A stretch of DNA of 25,074 nucleotides. Source: Pseudomonadota bacterium (lineage in GTDB: Bacteria > Desulfobacterota > JADFVX01). Location of the stretch: the NCBI GenBank assembly GCA_015222755.1, contig JADFVX010000096.1, positions 1-25,074 of the forward strand, in the 5' to 3' direction. The notes beneath the pieces were generated by a model. The model saw only the letters and a list, made by a program, of their open reading frames with translations. It was not told where the DNA came from and searched no databases. Position 1 is the first letter of the stretch. The number at the start of each line of letters is the position of its first letter. A program made the translations under genes and the position numbers. This document shows positions 13,395 to 21,414 of this stretch, one piece after another.

Positions 13395-14411
13395 GTGAAA
13401 TTGTCAGAGCTTGGTGAATTCGGGCTTATAAGCAGGATAAAGGGGCATCTGGGTGCCGATGGCGGTCAGCTTATACGTGGAATAGGAGATGATGCTGCTG
13501 TAATCCGCGGCGGGGCAGATGTGGTGACGCTTGCCACCACGGATATGCTGGTAGAGGGCATACACTTTGACCTTGATTATATGTCGCCAGGAGAACTGGG
13601 AGAAAAGGCGCTTGCCGTCAACGTGAGCGACATTGCGGCAATGGGAGGAATTCCCCGTTGGTCGCTGCTTTCACTGGGACTGCCTGCTGACATGGAGGTC
13701 GGTTTTTTGGATGGTTTTTTTAAGGGGCTGGTAGCTGCCGGCAACAGGTTTGGAGTCAAGCTTGCCGGAGGAGATACTGTCACCTCAGGCGGAGGGATGG
13801 TCATCAATATTGCACTTTACGGTGAAGTAGCTGCTGCTGATGTAATCTACAGAAATGGCGCGTCCCCAGGGGACAGGCTTTTTGTTACGGGCACTCTTGG
13901 TGACTCTGCCTCAGGCCTGGAACTTTTAAAAAAAGGACTAAGGCGCAGCAGCTGTGATCTGTACGAATCTGCTCTCGCGGAGAGGCACCTGGTGCCAGAA
14001 CCCAGGATTAAGGAAAGCGCTATTGTTGTATCGGAAAAATTGGCTTCGGCTATGATGGATATAAGTGATGGTCTTTTGCAGGATCTGGGGCATATATGCC
14101 GTGAAAGTGGCGTGGGTGCCAAGGTTTTGGCAGAAAAAATCCCTCTTTCAGGGGCTTTTGTGGAGGCCGGAGGAAAGCATGGTCTGGATAAAATGCTGTC
14201 TTTGACAGGCGGGGAGGACTATGAACTCCTTTTTACCGTTCCTGAAGAAAAAATGCCTGCACTTGATTCCTGCCGTCATCTCTTCGAGTCGGGCTTGTCA
14301 GAGATAGGTGAGATTTGTGAAGGGACGGAAGTAAGCGTCTTTGACGAGAAAGGACTCCCACTGTCTGTTATGCAAGGAGGCTATGATCACTTCCGAAAGG
14401 AACTGAGATAG
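13395..14411 (+). CDS. thiL: Thiamine-monophosphate kinase
   Basis: A 338-residue enzyme that phosphorylates thiamine monophosphate to thiamine diphosphate, the last step of cofactor synthesis. PurM/AIR-synthase fold motifs: GIGDDAAVI (about 26-34), TTDMLVEGIHFD, KALAVNVSDIAAMGG, KLAGGDTV, GDSASGLELL, MMDISDGLLQDL and the C-terminal GGEDYELLF. Length is normal. GTG start at 13395 with only a weak purine-rich stretch upstream, 11 nt after lon, suggesting readthrough translation from the lon message. cheR starts 8 nt later. Confidence 0.93.
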   Translation: MKLSELGEFGLISRIKGHLGADGGQLIRGIGDDAAVIRGGADVVTLATTDMLVEGIHFDLDYMSPGELGEKALAVNVSDIAAMGGIPRWSLLSLGLPADMEVGFLDGFFKGLVAAGNRFGVKLAGGDTVTSGGGMVINIALYGEVAAADVIYRNGASPGDRLFVTGTLGDSASGLELLKKGLRRSSCDLYESALAERHLVPEPRIKESAIVVSEKLASAMMDISDGLLQDLGHICRESGVGAKVLAEKIPLSGAFVEAGGKHGLDKMLSLTGGEDYELLFTVPEEKMPALDSCRHLFESGLSEIGEICEGTEVSVFDEKGLPLSVMQGGYDHFRKELR

Positions 14412-14419
14412 GCTCTATA

Positions 14420-15271
14420 TTGGACTTAAAATCGCGCTGGAATGGAGAGGTTTCTACCGAAGTCTTTCACGGGGTCAAGGAGATAGTCGCAGAGGAGGCG
14501 GGGGTCGATCTCGGCAGCTATAAAGACAAATGTATAAAGAGGCGTATAGCCGTTCGGGTAAGGCTCACGGGCAGCTCTTCAGCCGAGTCTTATCTGTTGC
14601 AGTTAAAGGAAGATAAGGAGGAAAGAAAAAAACTTGTAGCTGTATTGACCATTAATGTCACTCAGTTCTTTAGAAATAGTGCGGTATTTGATAAGGTAGG
14701 TGAAATAGTTCTCCCAAAGCTGTTTGATAAGCGAAAAAATGATAGTATGGTGAGGATGCCTCTGAAAATTTGGAGTGCAGGGTGCTCCAGCGGTGAGGAG
14801 CCATACAGTATTGCCATATTGCTCCTGGAAAAGTTTAAGAAGGAGTTCGGTCAGTTTGGAGCTTCAATATTGGGCACAGACTTGGACGAAAAAGTTTTGC
14901 AAAAGGCCTCTGAAGGAGTTTATAGTGAAAAGTGTTTAGGGGAGATATCGCCGGAGCTGAAAGGACGATACTTTTCGCCCCAGCCCGATAACTGCTACAG
15001 GATTACTGATGATGTAAGGCGTCTTGTCCTTTTTGAAAAAGACAACTTACTTGAAAAGGGAGTTTTTGAAAGGCAGGACATTATATTTTGCAGGAATATG
15101 CTGATATATGTATCAAGGGAAGAACAGGAGAGGGTTTTGATCCGCTTTGCAGATTACCTGCATCCCGAAGGTTTTCTCGTTCTTGGAAAATCAGAGGCAT
15201 TGATAGGCACGAGTAGGGAGTTATTTAATGCTATCTGCCCATATGAAAGGATCTATCAGAAGAAATCTTAA
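14420..15271 (+). CDS. cheR: Chemotaxis protein methyltransferase CheR
   Basis: A 283-residue SAM-dependent enzyme that methylates glutamates on chemoreceptors for adaptation. CheR_N (about 15-75) has AGVDLGSYKDKCIKRRI and LTINVTQFFRN. The catalytic domain shows motif I WSAGCSSGEEPYSIA, ILGTDLDEKVLQKA, the ITDDVRRLVLFEKDNLL stretch, IIFCRNMLIYV and LVLGKSEAL. The TTG start lacks a strong Shine-Dalgarno and lies 8 nt after thiL. It opens the chemotaxis cluster; no CheB methylesterase is found to oppose it within the window, so CheD/CheC or a distant CheB must complete adaptation. Confidence 0.95.
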   Translation: MDLKSRWNGEVSTEVFHGVKEIVAEEAGVDLGSYKDKCIKRRIAVRVRLTGSSSAESYLLQLKEDKEERKKLVAVLTINVTQFFRNSAVFDKVGEIVLPKLFDKRKNDSMVRMPLKIWSAGCSSGEEPYSIAILLLEKFKKEFGQFGASILGTDLDEKVLQKASEGVYSEKCLGEISPELKGRYFSPQPDNCYRITDDVRRLVLFEKDNLLEKGVFERQDIIFCRNMLIYVSREEQERVLIRFADYLHPEGFLVLGKSEALIGTSRELFNAICPYERIYQKKS

Positions 15272-15326
15272 AAAAGGCTAATGTGCGCCGGCCAAAGGTT
15301 CGGTGCCGGGTATGGAGGGTACGTTT

Positions 15327-16586
15327 ATGAGAGTAGAGATCGGCTATAAGTTTATCATCGGTTTTATCATTGTTATCGGGGCGGTTGTTCTGGCTCCCCA
15401 TCTAACACAACTTTTCAACATCCCCGAGGGGCTGAAAAATATAGTTTCTACTCTTGTCGCCATAGTTGTGGGTCTCTCCATAGGATCTGTTTTTTCAAAA
15501 AACTTTTCAAGGAACTTTCAGAGTATATCAATCGTTGCCGAAGAGGTGAGCAAGGGAAACCTGAAGGAGAGGGAAATACTTACGTCAAGACCTCTCTTTG
15601 AAGACGAGATGGTCGATCTTGAGACTTCTCTTCAAAATATGATGGCCAACCTGAGAAATCTCGTTTTGCATACCAAAGAAAGTTCTATGCATGTCAGCAA
15701 TTCAGCCCAGGGTCTTTCAGCTACGGCGGAAGAGATGAATGCTTCAAATCAGGAAATATCATCGACAATAGAGCAGATTGCAAACGGGGCAGAGCTTCAA
15801 ACAGATATGGTCGGAAGAACTTCTAAGTTTATAAAGGATATGGCATTTTCAATAGGGGAAATTGCCGAGGTCTCCAAAGAAGCGGCTGAAAAAGGCGTGC
15901 AGACAGCATATGCGGCTGGAAACGGCAGTATGCAGGCAGCTGAAGTAACCAAGAAGTTAAAGGGTGTTTTTGCTAAAATAGAAGATTCCAGTGAAGTGGT
16001 TTTCCAGTTTGGCAACAAGACGCAGGAGATAAGCAAGATTGTAGATGTCATTACACGTATTGCACAACAGACCAACCTCCTTGCCCTAAATGCTACCATA
16101 GAAGCAGCAAGGGCCGGTGAGTATGGCAGGGGCTTTGCTGTTGTTGCCGAGGAGGTCAAAAAACTGGCCGAGAGTTCTACTGCTTCCGCAGAGCAGATCA
16201 CAGAACTTATAAAAGAGATTGAGGAAGAGAGCGCCAAAGCTGTAAATTCTCTGAGGGAAAGTACCGGACTGATAACCGAGGGCCGTGAAGGCCTTGAAGT
16301 CACAGGGCAGATATTGGAAGAGATAGTTGCAAGGGCAGAGGAATCCAAGGAGCGTTCAAGCAGGATCAGTAAGCTCACAGTAGGTCAATTAGAGGGCTCT
16401 GAGGAGATGGTAAAGGCCGTTGAGGAAATTGCCAAAGTGGCCGAGGATAATGCAGCATCTACCCAGCAGGCATCAGCGGCAACGCAGGAGCAAATGGCCT
16501 CAATGGAGGAGATGTCTTCAGCAGCTCAGGAACTTTCTGAGCTGGCAGAGGAAACCTTGCGCATTGTTGACAGATTTGAGGTTTAG
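15327..16586 (+). CDS. Methyl-accepting chemotaxis protein without a periplasmic ligand domain
   Basis: A 419-residue membrane chemoreceptor. Two hydrophobic segments (about 7-22 and 37-54: KFIIGFIIVIGAVVLA and IVSTLVAIVVGLSIGSVF) are separated by only about 14 residues, so there is no periplasmic sensor domain. A HAMP-like linker (VAEEVSKGNLKER) leads into a long helical signalling domain with the hairpin tip RIAQQTNLLALNATIEAARAGE near 244-265 that binds CheA/CheW, and Glu/Gln/Ala-rich methylation helices. ATG 15327 is preferred over GTG 15303 because GGAGGG stands 8 nt upstream. It may sense through partners, membrane state or cytoplasmic cues. There is no C-terminal CheR-tethering pentapeptide (the end is DRFEV). 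Confidence 0.93.
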   Translation: MRVEIGYKFIIGFIIVIGAVVLAPHLTQLFNIPEGLKNIVSTLVAIVVGLSIGSVFSKNFSRNFQSISIVAEEVSKGNLKEREILTSRPLFEDEMVDLETSLQNMMANLRNLVLHTKESSMHVSNSAQGLSATAEEMNASNQEISSTIEQIANGAELQTDMVGRTSKFIKDMAFSIGEIAEVSKEAAEKGVQTAYAAGNGSMQAAEVTKKLKGVFAKIEDSSEVVFQFGNKTQEISKIVDVITRIAQQTNLLALNATIEAARAGEYGRGFAVVAEEVKKLAESSTASAEQITELIKEIEEESAKAVNSLRESTGLITEGREGLEVTGQILEEIVARAEESKERSSRISKLTVGQLEGSEEMVKAVEEIAKVAEDNAASTQQASAATQEQMASMEEMSSAAQELSELAEETLRIVDRFEV

Positions 16587-16592
16587 CCGGGC

Positions 16593-17075
16593 ATGGAAAA
16601 TCCTGAAAAACAGGAAAATGCCCCCTTTGGAGCAGAGCAGCACGTAATATTCTGGCTTCATGATGAACTTTTCAGTTTTGAAATAGCCCTTGCTCAAGAG
16701 ATCACAGAATTGCTGGAACTGAATGAAGTACCAATGTCGCCGGACTTTATTGCCGGTGCAGTAAACCTCCATAGCCGTGTCATTGGAGTTCTTAGCCTGT
16801 CCCGGTTTTTCGAGGTTCCCTCTCATGAAAAGAGTGAGCTGTCGAGGATTATTGTGCTGGCCATGAAGGGTTATAGTGCCGGCTTCCTTGTGGATAATGT
16901 CAAGGAAATAAGTTTTTTGCCAGCAGAGGGTGAGGGCGTGGGCAACCTCATGGAGGGGGAGTCCTTTAAAAGCAAATACGTAAAAAGGGTAGTAACTTTG
17001 AAAGATTTTCTAGTAAATGTACTGGATGTGAAAAAGTTATTGGATGATCTGAAAGACTATTTTAAGGAGAATTAA
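16593..17075 (+). CDS. cheW: Chemotaxis coupling protein CheW
   Basis: A 160-residue CheW-domain adaptor that links receptors to CheA. Seen: HVIFWLHDELFSFEIALAQEITEL at the start of the beta-barrel, the conserved FIAGAVNLHSRVIGVLSLSRFF (in place of the usual G-x-x-N-L-R-G-x-I-x-P-V), GFLVDNVKEI and the C-terminal VNVLDVKKLL. The NLHSRVIGVLSL variant deviates from the consensus NLRG-V-P-V, but the register is kept. ATG start 6 nt after the MCP stop; stop directly followed by cheY. The one-base spacing to cheY supports a single transcript. Confidence 0.9.
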   Translation: MENPEKQENAPFGAEQHVIFWLHDELFSFEIALAQEITELLELNEVPMSPDFIAGAVNLHSRVIGVLSLSRFFEVPSHEKSELSRIIVLAMKGYSAGFLVDNVKEISFLPAEGEGVGNLMEGESFKSKYVKRVVTLKDFLVNVLDVKKLLDDLKDYFKEN

Positions 17076-17076
17076 A

Positions 17077-17442
17077 TTGAGTATAAAAGTCCTGATTGTA
17101 GATGACGCGGCCTTTATGAGAAACATGATAAAGGATATTTTCTCTTCTGATGAATTTGAAGTCATCGGAGAGGGAGGTAATGGAATTGAGGCTGTAGAGA
17201 AGTATATGGAGCTTAAACCGGATATTGTTACAATGGACATCGTTATGCCCCTGAAAAGCGGTATTGAAGCTGTCAAAGACATAATGGCTCAGGATGCAGG
17301 TGCCAAAGTGATCATGTGTAGCGCACTGGGGCAGGACTCGCTTATAATGGAAGCAATCGAAGCAGGAGCCAAAGATTTTATAGTAAAACCTTTCAAGGCC
17401 GAGAAGGTTCTGGAGGTTGTACGCCAGGTAGTTGGTGTATAG
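17077..17442 (+). CDS. cheY: Chemotaxis response regulator CheY
   Basis: A 121-residue stand-alone receiver domain that carries the phosphoryl signal from CheA to the flagellar switch or other motility machinery. All catalytic residues are present: acidic pair D9/D10, phospho-acceptor D54 (TMDIVMP), S82 (MCSALGQ) in the switch position and K104 (VKPF). The sequence style VDDAAFMRNMIKDI matches the CheY type that accompanies CheC/CheD and CheX phosphatases. TTG start with AAGGAG 8 nt upstream. No output domain follows. Confidence 0.95.
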   Translation: MSIKVLIVDDAAFMRNMIKDIFSSDEFEVIGEGGNGIEAVEKYMELKPDIVTMDIVMPLKSGIEAVKDIMAQDAGAKVIMCSALGQDSLIMEAIEAGAKDFIVKPFKAEKVLEVVRQVVGV

Positions 17443-17508
17443 ATTTTTTTTTGTAAATTTTTACAGGGCGATTAACCCTTGTATTGCTGAATAATCAGGG
17501 CGAACCTT

Positions 17509-19440
17509 ATGGACATGTCCAAATACAAGGAGATGTTTATTTCCGAAGCGAAAGAACATCTCCAGTCAATTAGCCGACTTATTGTCTCTCTAGAAAAAGA
17601 CCCTAACAACGAGGAAGATATCCAGGCGCTTTTCAGGTCGGCTCACTCTGTTAAGGGTATGGCCGCTTCCATGGGCTACAGTGACGTAGCCGATCTCAGC
17701 CATAAGATGGAAGACATGATGGATCTTTATCGCAAGGGGGAAAAGGTCTTCAGTGCCGAGGCCGCAGACCTGATCCTTGAGGGTCTCGACGCGCTGGAAC
17801 TTATGATTAAAGGCATCGATGAGGACAAACCTTCAGGAGTAGACGTCTCTGCTATAACAGCAAAGGTGGCCACGATAAAAGACTTAGGTGCTACAGCAAC
17901 TGAAGAAGCTCCCAAGGCCATAGAAGAAGCTGCCCCGAAGTCGCCAGTAGTTGAAGCGGGGCCTCCCGCCGTTGCCGAGGCAGAGAACAGGCTCCTCATT
18001 ACAGTAGAAGTAGCCGGCTCTGCACAACTTCCCGGCATGAGGGGTTTTCTCGTATATAAGCGGCTTGGCGAGGCAGGGCAGGTCACTTCCTCTGAACCTG
18101 AGTTGGAACTTATAAAGAAGGGCGAGTTCAAAAAGCCCCTGGTATTCAGGCTGCATACAGGCAGCGACATTGACAGCATCAAGAAGCTTCTTTCCACCAT
18201 ACCGGAACTAAGAAGTATAGATATAAAGGCTGAAACTGCCCCGCAGGCCAATGCTGCAGAAGGAACCAAACCCGCCATGGCGGCAAAAATTGTCTCGGCC
18301 AAGACTGTCAGAGTCAGCACAGATCTCCTTGATAAGTTGATAAATATTGTCGGTGAGATGGTCACATCGAGATCCAGCCTTATGGAGCTCGGCAAGGAGA
18401 TCGACTCTCCCGCCCTTAAGAAAGGCCACCTTGTTATGGGCAGCCTTATCAGTAAACTCCACAACCAGGTTTTATCGGTAAGGATGACCCCCGTAGACAG
18501 CCTTATGGATCGCCTTCCAAGGGTCGTTCGTGATATTGCAAGGAAAAGCGGCAAAAAGGTGGAACTGCGCGTAGAGGGAAAAGACATAGAGCTGGACCGG
18601 GTAATTATAGAGGAGATGGCCGACCCTCTTGTTCACATCATTAGAAACTGCGTAGACCACGGCATAGAGCTGCCTAAGGACAGGAGCTCTGCAGGTAAGC
18701 CGGAGAAGGGTCTGGTCACGATAAGGGCAATGCGTGAGCGGGACCAGGTAATCCTTAATATAAACGATGATGGCCGGGGCATAAATGCCGAAAAGATACG
18801 AACCAAGGCCATAGAAAAAGGGATATTGACCCAGGAAAAGGCAGCAGGACTTGACGACCGTGATATTTATATTCTCGTCTGTCACCCGGGACTAAGTACA
18901 GCGGAAAAGGTCACAGATGTCTCCGGTCGCGGTGTGGGCATGGATGCCGTTAAGAATTCAGTCGATTCCATGGGGGGAAGCCTGGATATAGATTCTGCTC
19001 CCGGCAAAGGGACGGGTATTACCATAAAGCTCCCCCTTTCCGTAGCCATCATACAGGTATTGTTAGTCAAAGTGGGGAGCTACACATCTGCAATCCCCAT
19101 AAACAAGGTCATTCAGACACTTGAAGTAGAAAAAAGTGCGCTCAAACGGAGTCAAAGAAAACTTGCCGTTATGCTGGAGGAGGAACTTGTCCCGCTGTTC
19201 AGCATGAGAGAGGTCTTGGGTGCAGAAAAGGCAGATGACAGCAACAGGCTGATATCTATAGTTATAACAGAGATGAAAAACAAAAAGGTCGGCCTTGTTG
19301 TTGATGGCTTGGTTGGTCAGCAGGAGGCCTTTATAAAACCTCTGGACCCACCCCTTATGTGGACAAAGGGCCTTTCGGGGGCCACAATCTTAGGCAATGG
19401 ATCCGTTATATTTGTTCTAGACATACCAAACCTTTTGTAA
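17509..19440 (+). CDS. cheA: Chemotaxis histidine kinase CheA
   Basis: A 643-residue class II histidine kinase that phosphorylates CheY in receptor arrays. P1 (HPt) holds the phospho-accepting H46 in FRSAHSVKGMA. An Ala/Pro/Glu-rich linker (about 125-160) leads to a P2-like region (about 163-243). P3 dimerisation starts near VRVSTDLLDKLINIVGEMV. P4 ATPase has the N box HIIRNCVDHGIE (H376-E387), NINDDGRGI and GRGVGMDAV (from G473). P5, the CheW-like domain, covers about 510-643. ATG 17509 has a weak AGGG 9 nt upstream; the in-frame ATG 6 nt later is possible. In the 66-nt gap after cheY, CAGGGCGA occurs twice (17464, 17496) and GATTA/TAATC form an inverted repeat; I see no convincing promoter. 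Confidence 0.96.
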   Translation: MDMSKYKEMFISEAKEHLQSISRLIVSLEKDPNNEEDIQALFRSAHSVKGMAASMGYSDVADLSHKMEDMMDLYRKGEKVFSAEAADLILEGLDALELMIKGIDEDKPSGVDVSAITAKVATIKDLGATATEEAPKAIEEAAPKSPVVEAGPPAVAEAENRLLITVEVAGSAQLPGMRGFLVYKRLGEAGQVTSSEPELELIKKGEFKKPLVFRLHTGSDIDSIKKLLSTIPELRSIDIKAETAPQANAAEGTKPAMAAKIVSAKTVRVSTDLLDKLINIVGEMVTSRSSLMELGKEIDSPALKKGHLVMGSLISKLHNQVLSVRMTPVDSLMDRLPRVVRDIARKSGKKVELRVEGKDIELDRVIIEEMADPLVHIIRNCVDHGIELPKDRSSAGKPEKGLVTIRAMRERDQVILNINDDGRGINAEKIRTKAIEKGILTQEKAAGLDDRDIYILVCHPGLSTAEKVTDVSGRGVGMDAVKNSVDSMGGSLDIDSAPGKGTGITIKLPLSVAIIQVLLVKVGSYTSAIPINKVIQTLEVEKSALKRSQRKLAVMLEEELVPLFSMREVLGAEKADDSNRLISIVITEMKNKKVGLVVDGLVGQQEAFIKPLDPPLMWTKGLSGATILGNGSVIFVLDIPNLL

Positions 19441-19455
19441 AACAAGGAGGGAAGA

Positions 19456-20070
19456 TTGGCCCTTTTCGCTTTAAAGGAACATCAACTTGATGCCCTTATG
19501 GAGATCAGTAATATAGGTGTAGGACATGCAGCTACGGCATTTTCACAGCTTTTGGGTACAAGAGTTGATATAAGGGTGCCTGATGTCGCTATTACCGATA
19601 TATCTGAGGTGCCCGACAAACTCGGTGGAGCCGACAAGCCTGTGGTTCTCATGTTCCTGAAGATGCTTGGAGATGCCGAGGGAGACCTGGTTGTAATATT
19701 TCCGAAAGAAAGTGCCGACAAGATGGTTGCCATGCTGCTTAAGCAGGATGTCTCCGAAATCGATATTTTTACAGAGATGGCACAGTCAGCGCTGCGTGAA
19801 GTAGGAAACATCCTTGCCTCGGCGTACCTTAGTGCCCTCGGCTCGATACTCAACCTGAGCCTCATCCCCTCAACTCCCAATGTTGCCTATGATATGCTGG
19901 GTGCCGCTATCGATACTGCGCTTATGGATATCGGAAGATCAGGAGACAAGGCTCTCATGATTGAAACGGAAATGTTTATAAAGGATGAAGAACTAAAGGG
20001 AAGTTTTTTTCTAATGCCTGATCCGGCATCAATTGACGTCCTCTTGAGTATTCTTGGCCAGGACAATTAG
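19456..20070 (+). CDS. cheC: CheY-P phosphatase CheC
   Basis: A 204-residue CheC/CheX/FliY-fold phosphatase that removes phosphate from CheY and binds CheD. Both ExxN active-site signatures are intact: E16-I-S-N19 (EISNIGVGHAATAFS) and E115-V-G-N118 (EVGNILASAYLSALG), so unlike FliM it should be catalytically competent. TTG start with a strong AAGGAGG, 15 nt after cheA. Position next to cheD matches the known CheC-CheD feedback pair, in which CheD stimulates CheC and CheY-P recruits CheD away from receptors. Confidence 0.93.
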   Translation: MALFALKEHQLDALMEISNIGVGHAATAFSQLLGTRVDIRVPDVAITDISEVPDKLGGADKPVVLMFLKMLGDAEGDLVVIFPKESADKMVAMLLKQDVSEIDIFTEMAQSALREVGNILASAYLSALGSILNLSLIPSTPNVAYDMLGAAIDTALMDIGRSGDKALMIETEMFIKDEELKGSFFLMPDPASIDVLLSILGQDN

Positions 20071-20088
20071 TCAGGTCCCAATCCCTAA

Positions 20089-20577
20089 ATGTCTGAAAAA
20101 ATAAAAGTCAAGATAGCAGACTACAAAATGTCCTCCGCCCCGGATATATTGGTATCTCACGGCCTTGGTTCCTGCGTAGGCATATCGCTTTATGACCTTG
20201 AAACTAAAATCGGTGCGCTTGCCCACATACTGCTTCCATCGACAACCTCTTTCAAGGATAACGAACATGACGGTAAGTATGCCGACAGGGCAGTGAAGAC
20301 CATGTTTCAGGCCATGATAGCTAAAGGTTGCACAAAGGAAAAAATCGTGGCGAAGGTGACAGGCGGGGCGGCAATGTTCCAGAACAACTTTAATGTAAAT
20401 GGTCAGAAGCTTGTCGGGGAAAGGAACGTTGAGGCCGTCATAGAAGAGCTTGAGCTTCTTTGCATTGAGATGGTCGCTTCCGATACTGGCGGAAACCATG
20501 GAAGGACCATAGAACTGGACCTTGAAAACGGAGAGATGAGCATAAAGTCGCTCCGCCACGGCAACATTGTAATCTAA
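20089..20577 (+). CDS. cheD: Chemoreceptor glutamine deamidase CheD
   Basis: A 162-residue Cys-His-Thr amidohydrolase that converts receptor glutamines to glutamates. The catalytic C29 (GLGSCVGISLYD) and H46 (GALAHILLP) are in place, the spacing matching characterised CheD proteins, and KVTGGAAMFQ and ASDTGGNHGRTIELDLENG complete the family signature. ATG start 18 nt after cheC, without a clear Shine-Dalgarno. It is the last chemotaxis gene of the cluster; a hairpin region separates it from larB. Confidence 0.94.
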   Translation: MSEKIKVKIADYKMSSAPDILVSHGLGSCVGISLYDLETKIGALAHILLPSTTSFKDNEHDGKYADRAVKTMFQAMIAKGCTKEKIVAKVTGGAAMFQNNFNVNGQKLVGERNVEAVIEELELLCIEMVASDTGGNHGRTIELDLENGEMSIKSLRHGNIVI

Positions 20578-20578
20578 G

Positions 20579-20628
20579 ATCAAGTGATGCTCCCCGTCTA
20601 TAAAACAGGGCATCCGATTAAGCTTGAT
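20579..20628 (+). promoter_or_regulatory. Hairpin between cheD and larB (attenuator or weak terminator candidate)
   Basis: GATGCTC (20586-20592) pairs with GGGCATC (20608-20614), seven pairs with one G-U, around a 15-nt loop. An outer helix ATCAAG (20579-20584) / CTTGAT (20623-20628) can stack around it. No U-run follows, so this is not a standard intrinsic terminator. Confidence 0.4.
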
Positions 20629-20663
20629 TGTAATATTTATATCTTCTAATAGGTGTTTTCAAT

Positions 20664-21413
20664 ATGAGACATGACCGTCTGAAAGACCTGCTTGAGGGAG
20701 TAAAACGTCAGGACCTGGACGTTGAGGATGCAATGCAGCAGCTCAGGACGCTCCCCTTTAAGGACCTGGAGATAGCCAAAATAGATGCACACAGAGAACT
20801 CAGGCAGGGGTTCCCGGAAGTAATATTCGGTGAGGGCAAGGATGTAGAAAAACTGTCCATAATCATATCTGAGATATGTTCCGGGGAACAAAACATCATG
20901 GTCACAAGGCTGGATGCTGAGAAAGCCAGCCAGCTTTTAAAGGCCTTTCCCGGTGCCGAATATTTTAGTGATGCCCGGCTTATGCGCATTATCAATCACG
21001 AGATAAAAAATAAGGGAAGGGGCAATATCCTTGTCCTGTCAGCCGGGACATCTGATATCCCTGTGGCAGAAGAGGCAGTTATAGTCGCCGAGACTCTTGG
21101 AAACAAAGTAGAGCGGATCTATGATGTCGGCGTGGCTGGCATTCACAGGTTGCTGGCCCATCATGAAAAAATCGATGCCGCTTCCGTAATCATAGTCGTT
21201 GCAGGAATGGAAGGCGCCCTGCCAAGTGTGGTAGGCGGTCTTGTGGCCAAACCACTTATAGCCGTACCTACAAGTATCGGTTACGGGGCAAGTTTCGGAG
21301 GTATTTCGGCTCTGCTTGGCATGCTAAACTCCTGCGCTGCAGGTGTTACGGTGGTGAATATCGACAACGGCTTCGGTGCTGCCTACGCAGCAAGCCTGAT
21401 CAACAGGAAGTAG
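20664..21413 (+). CDS. larB: Pyridinium-3,5-biscarboxylic acid mononucleotide synthase LarB
   Basis: A 249-residue enzyme of nickel-pincer nucleotide (NPN) synthesis that carboxylates and hydrolyses nicotinic acid adenine dinucleotide. The C-terminal two-thirds are an AIR-carboxylase (PurE-like) fold: LVLSAGTSDIPVAEEA, GVAGIHRLL, VIIVVAGMEGALPSVVGGLVAKP, PTSIGYGASFGG and the end VVNIDNGFGAAYAA. Length is that of LarB. ATG 20664 with AGGTG upstream. Directly followed by larC with a 1-nt gap. larE, the sulfur-transfer partner, and larA or another NPN enzyme are not in the window, so the client racemase/epimerase must lie elsewhere. Confidence 0.93.
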   Translation: MRHDRLKDLLEGVKRQDLDVEDAMQQLRTLPFKDLEIAKIDAHRELRQGFPEVIFGEGKDVEKLSIIISEICSGEQNIMVTRLDAEKASQLLKAFPGAEYFSDARLMRIINHEIKNKGRGNILVLSAGTSDIPVAEEAVIVAETLGNKVERIYDVGVAGIHRLLAHHEKIDAASVIIVVAGMEGALPSVVGGLVAKPLIAVPTSIGYGASFGGISALLGMLNSCAAGVTVVNIDNGFGAAYAASLINRK

Positions 21414-21414
21414 T

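Noticed and set aside
15303..15326. GTG start for the chemoreceptor at 15303
   Set aside because: The ATG at 15327 has GGAGGG at proper spacing and gives the expected short cytoplasmic N-terminus.
15797..16378. Antisense open frame (193 codons) opposite the chemoreceptor
   Set aside because: Shadow of the MCP signalling helices; low-complexity and without a ribosome binding site.
17727..18587. Long antisense open frame (286 codons) opposite cheA
   Set aside because: Its composition is the Ser/Leu/Pro-rich pattern of a mirror frame of a coding gene. cheA is certain and nothing resembles a protein family.
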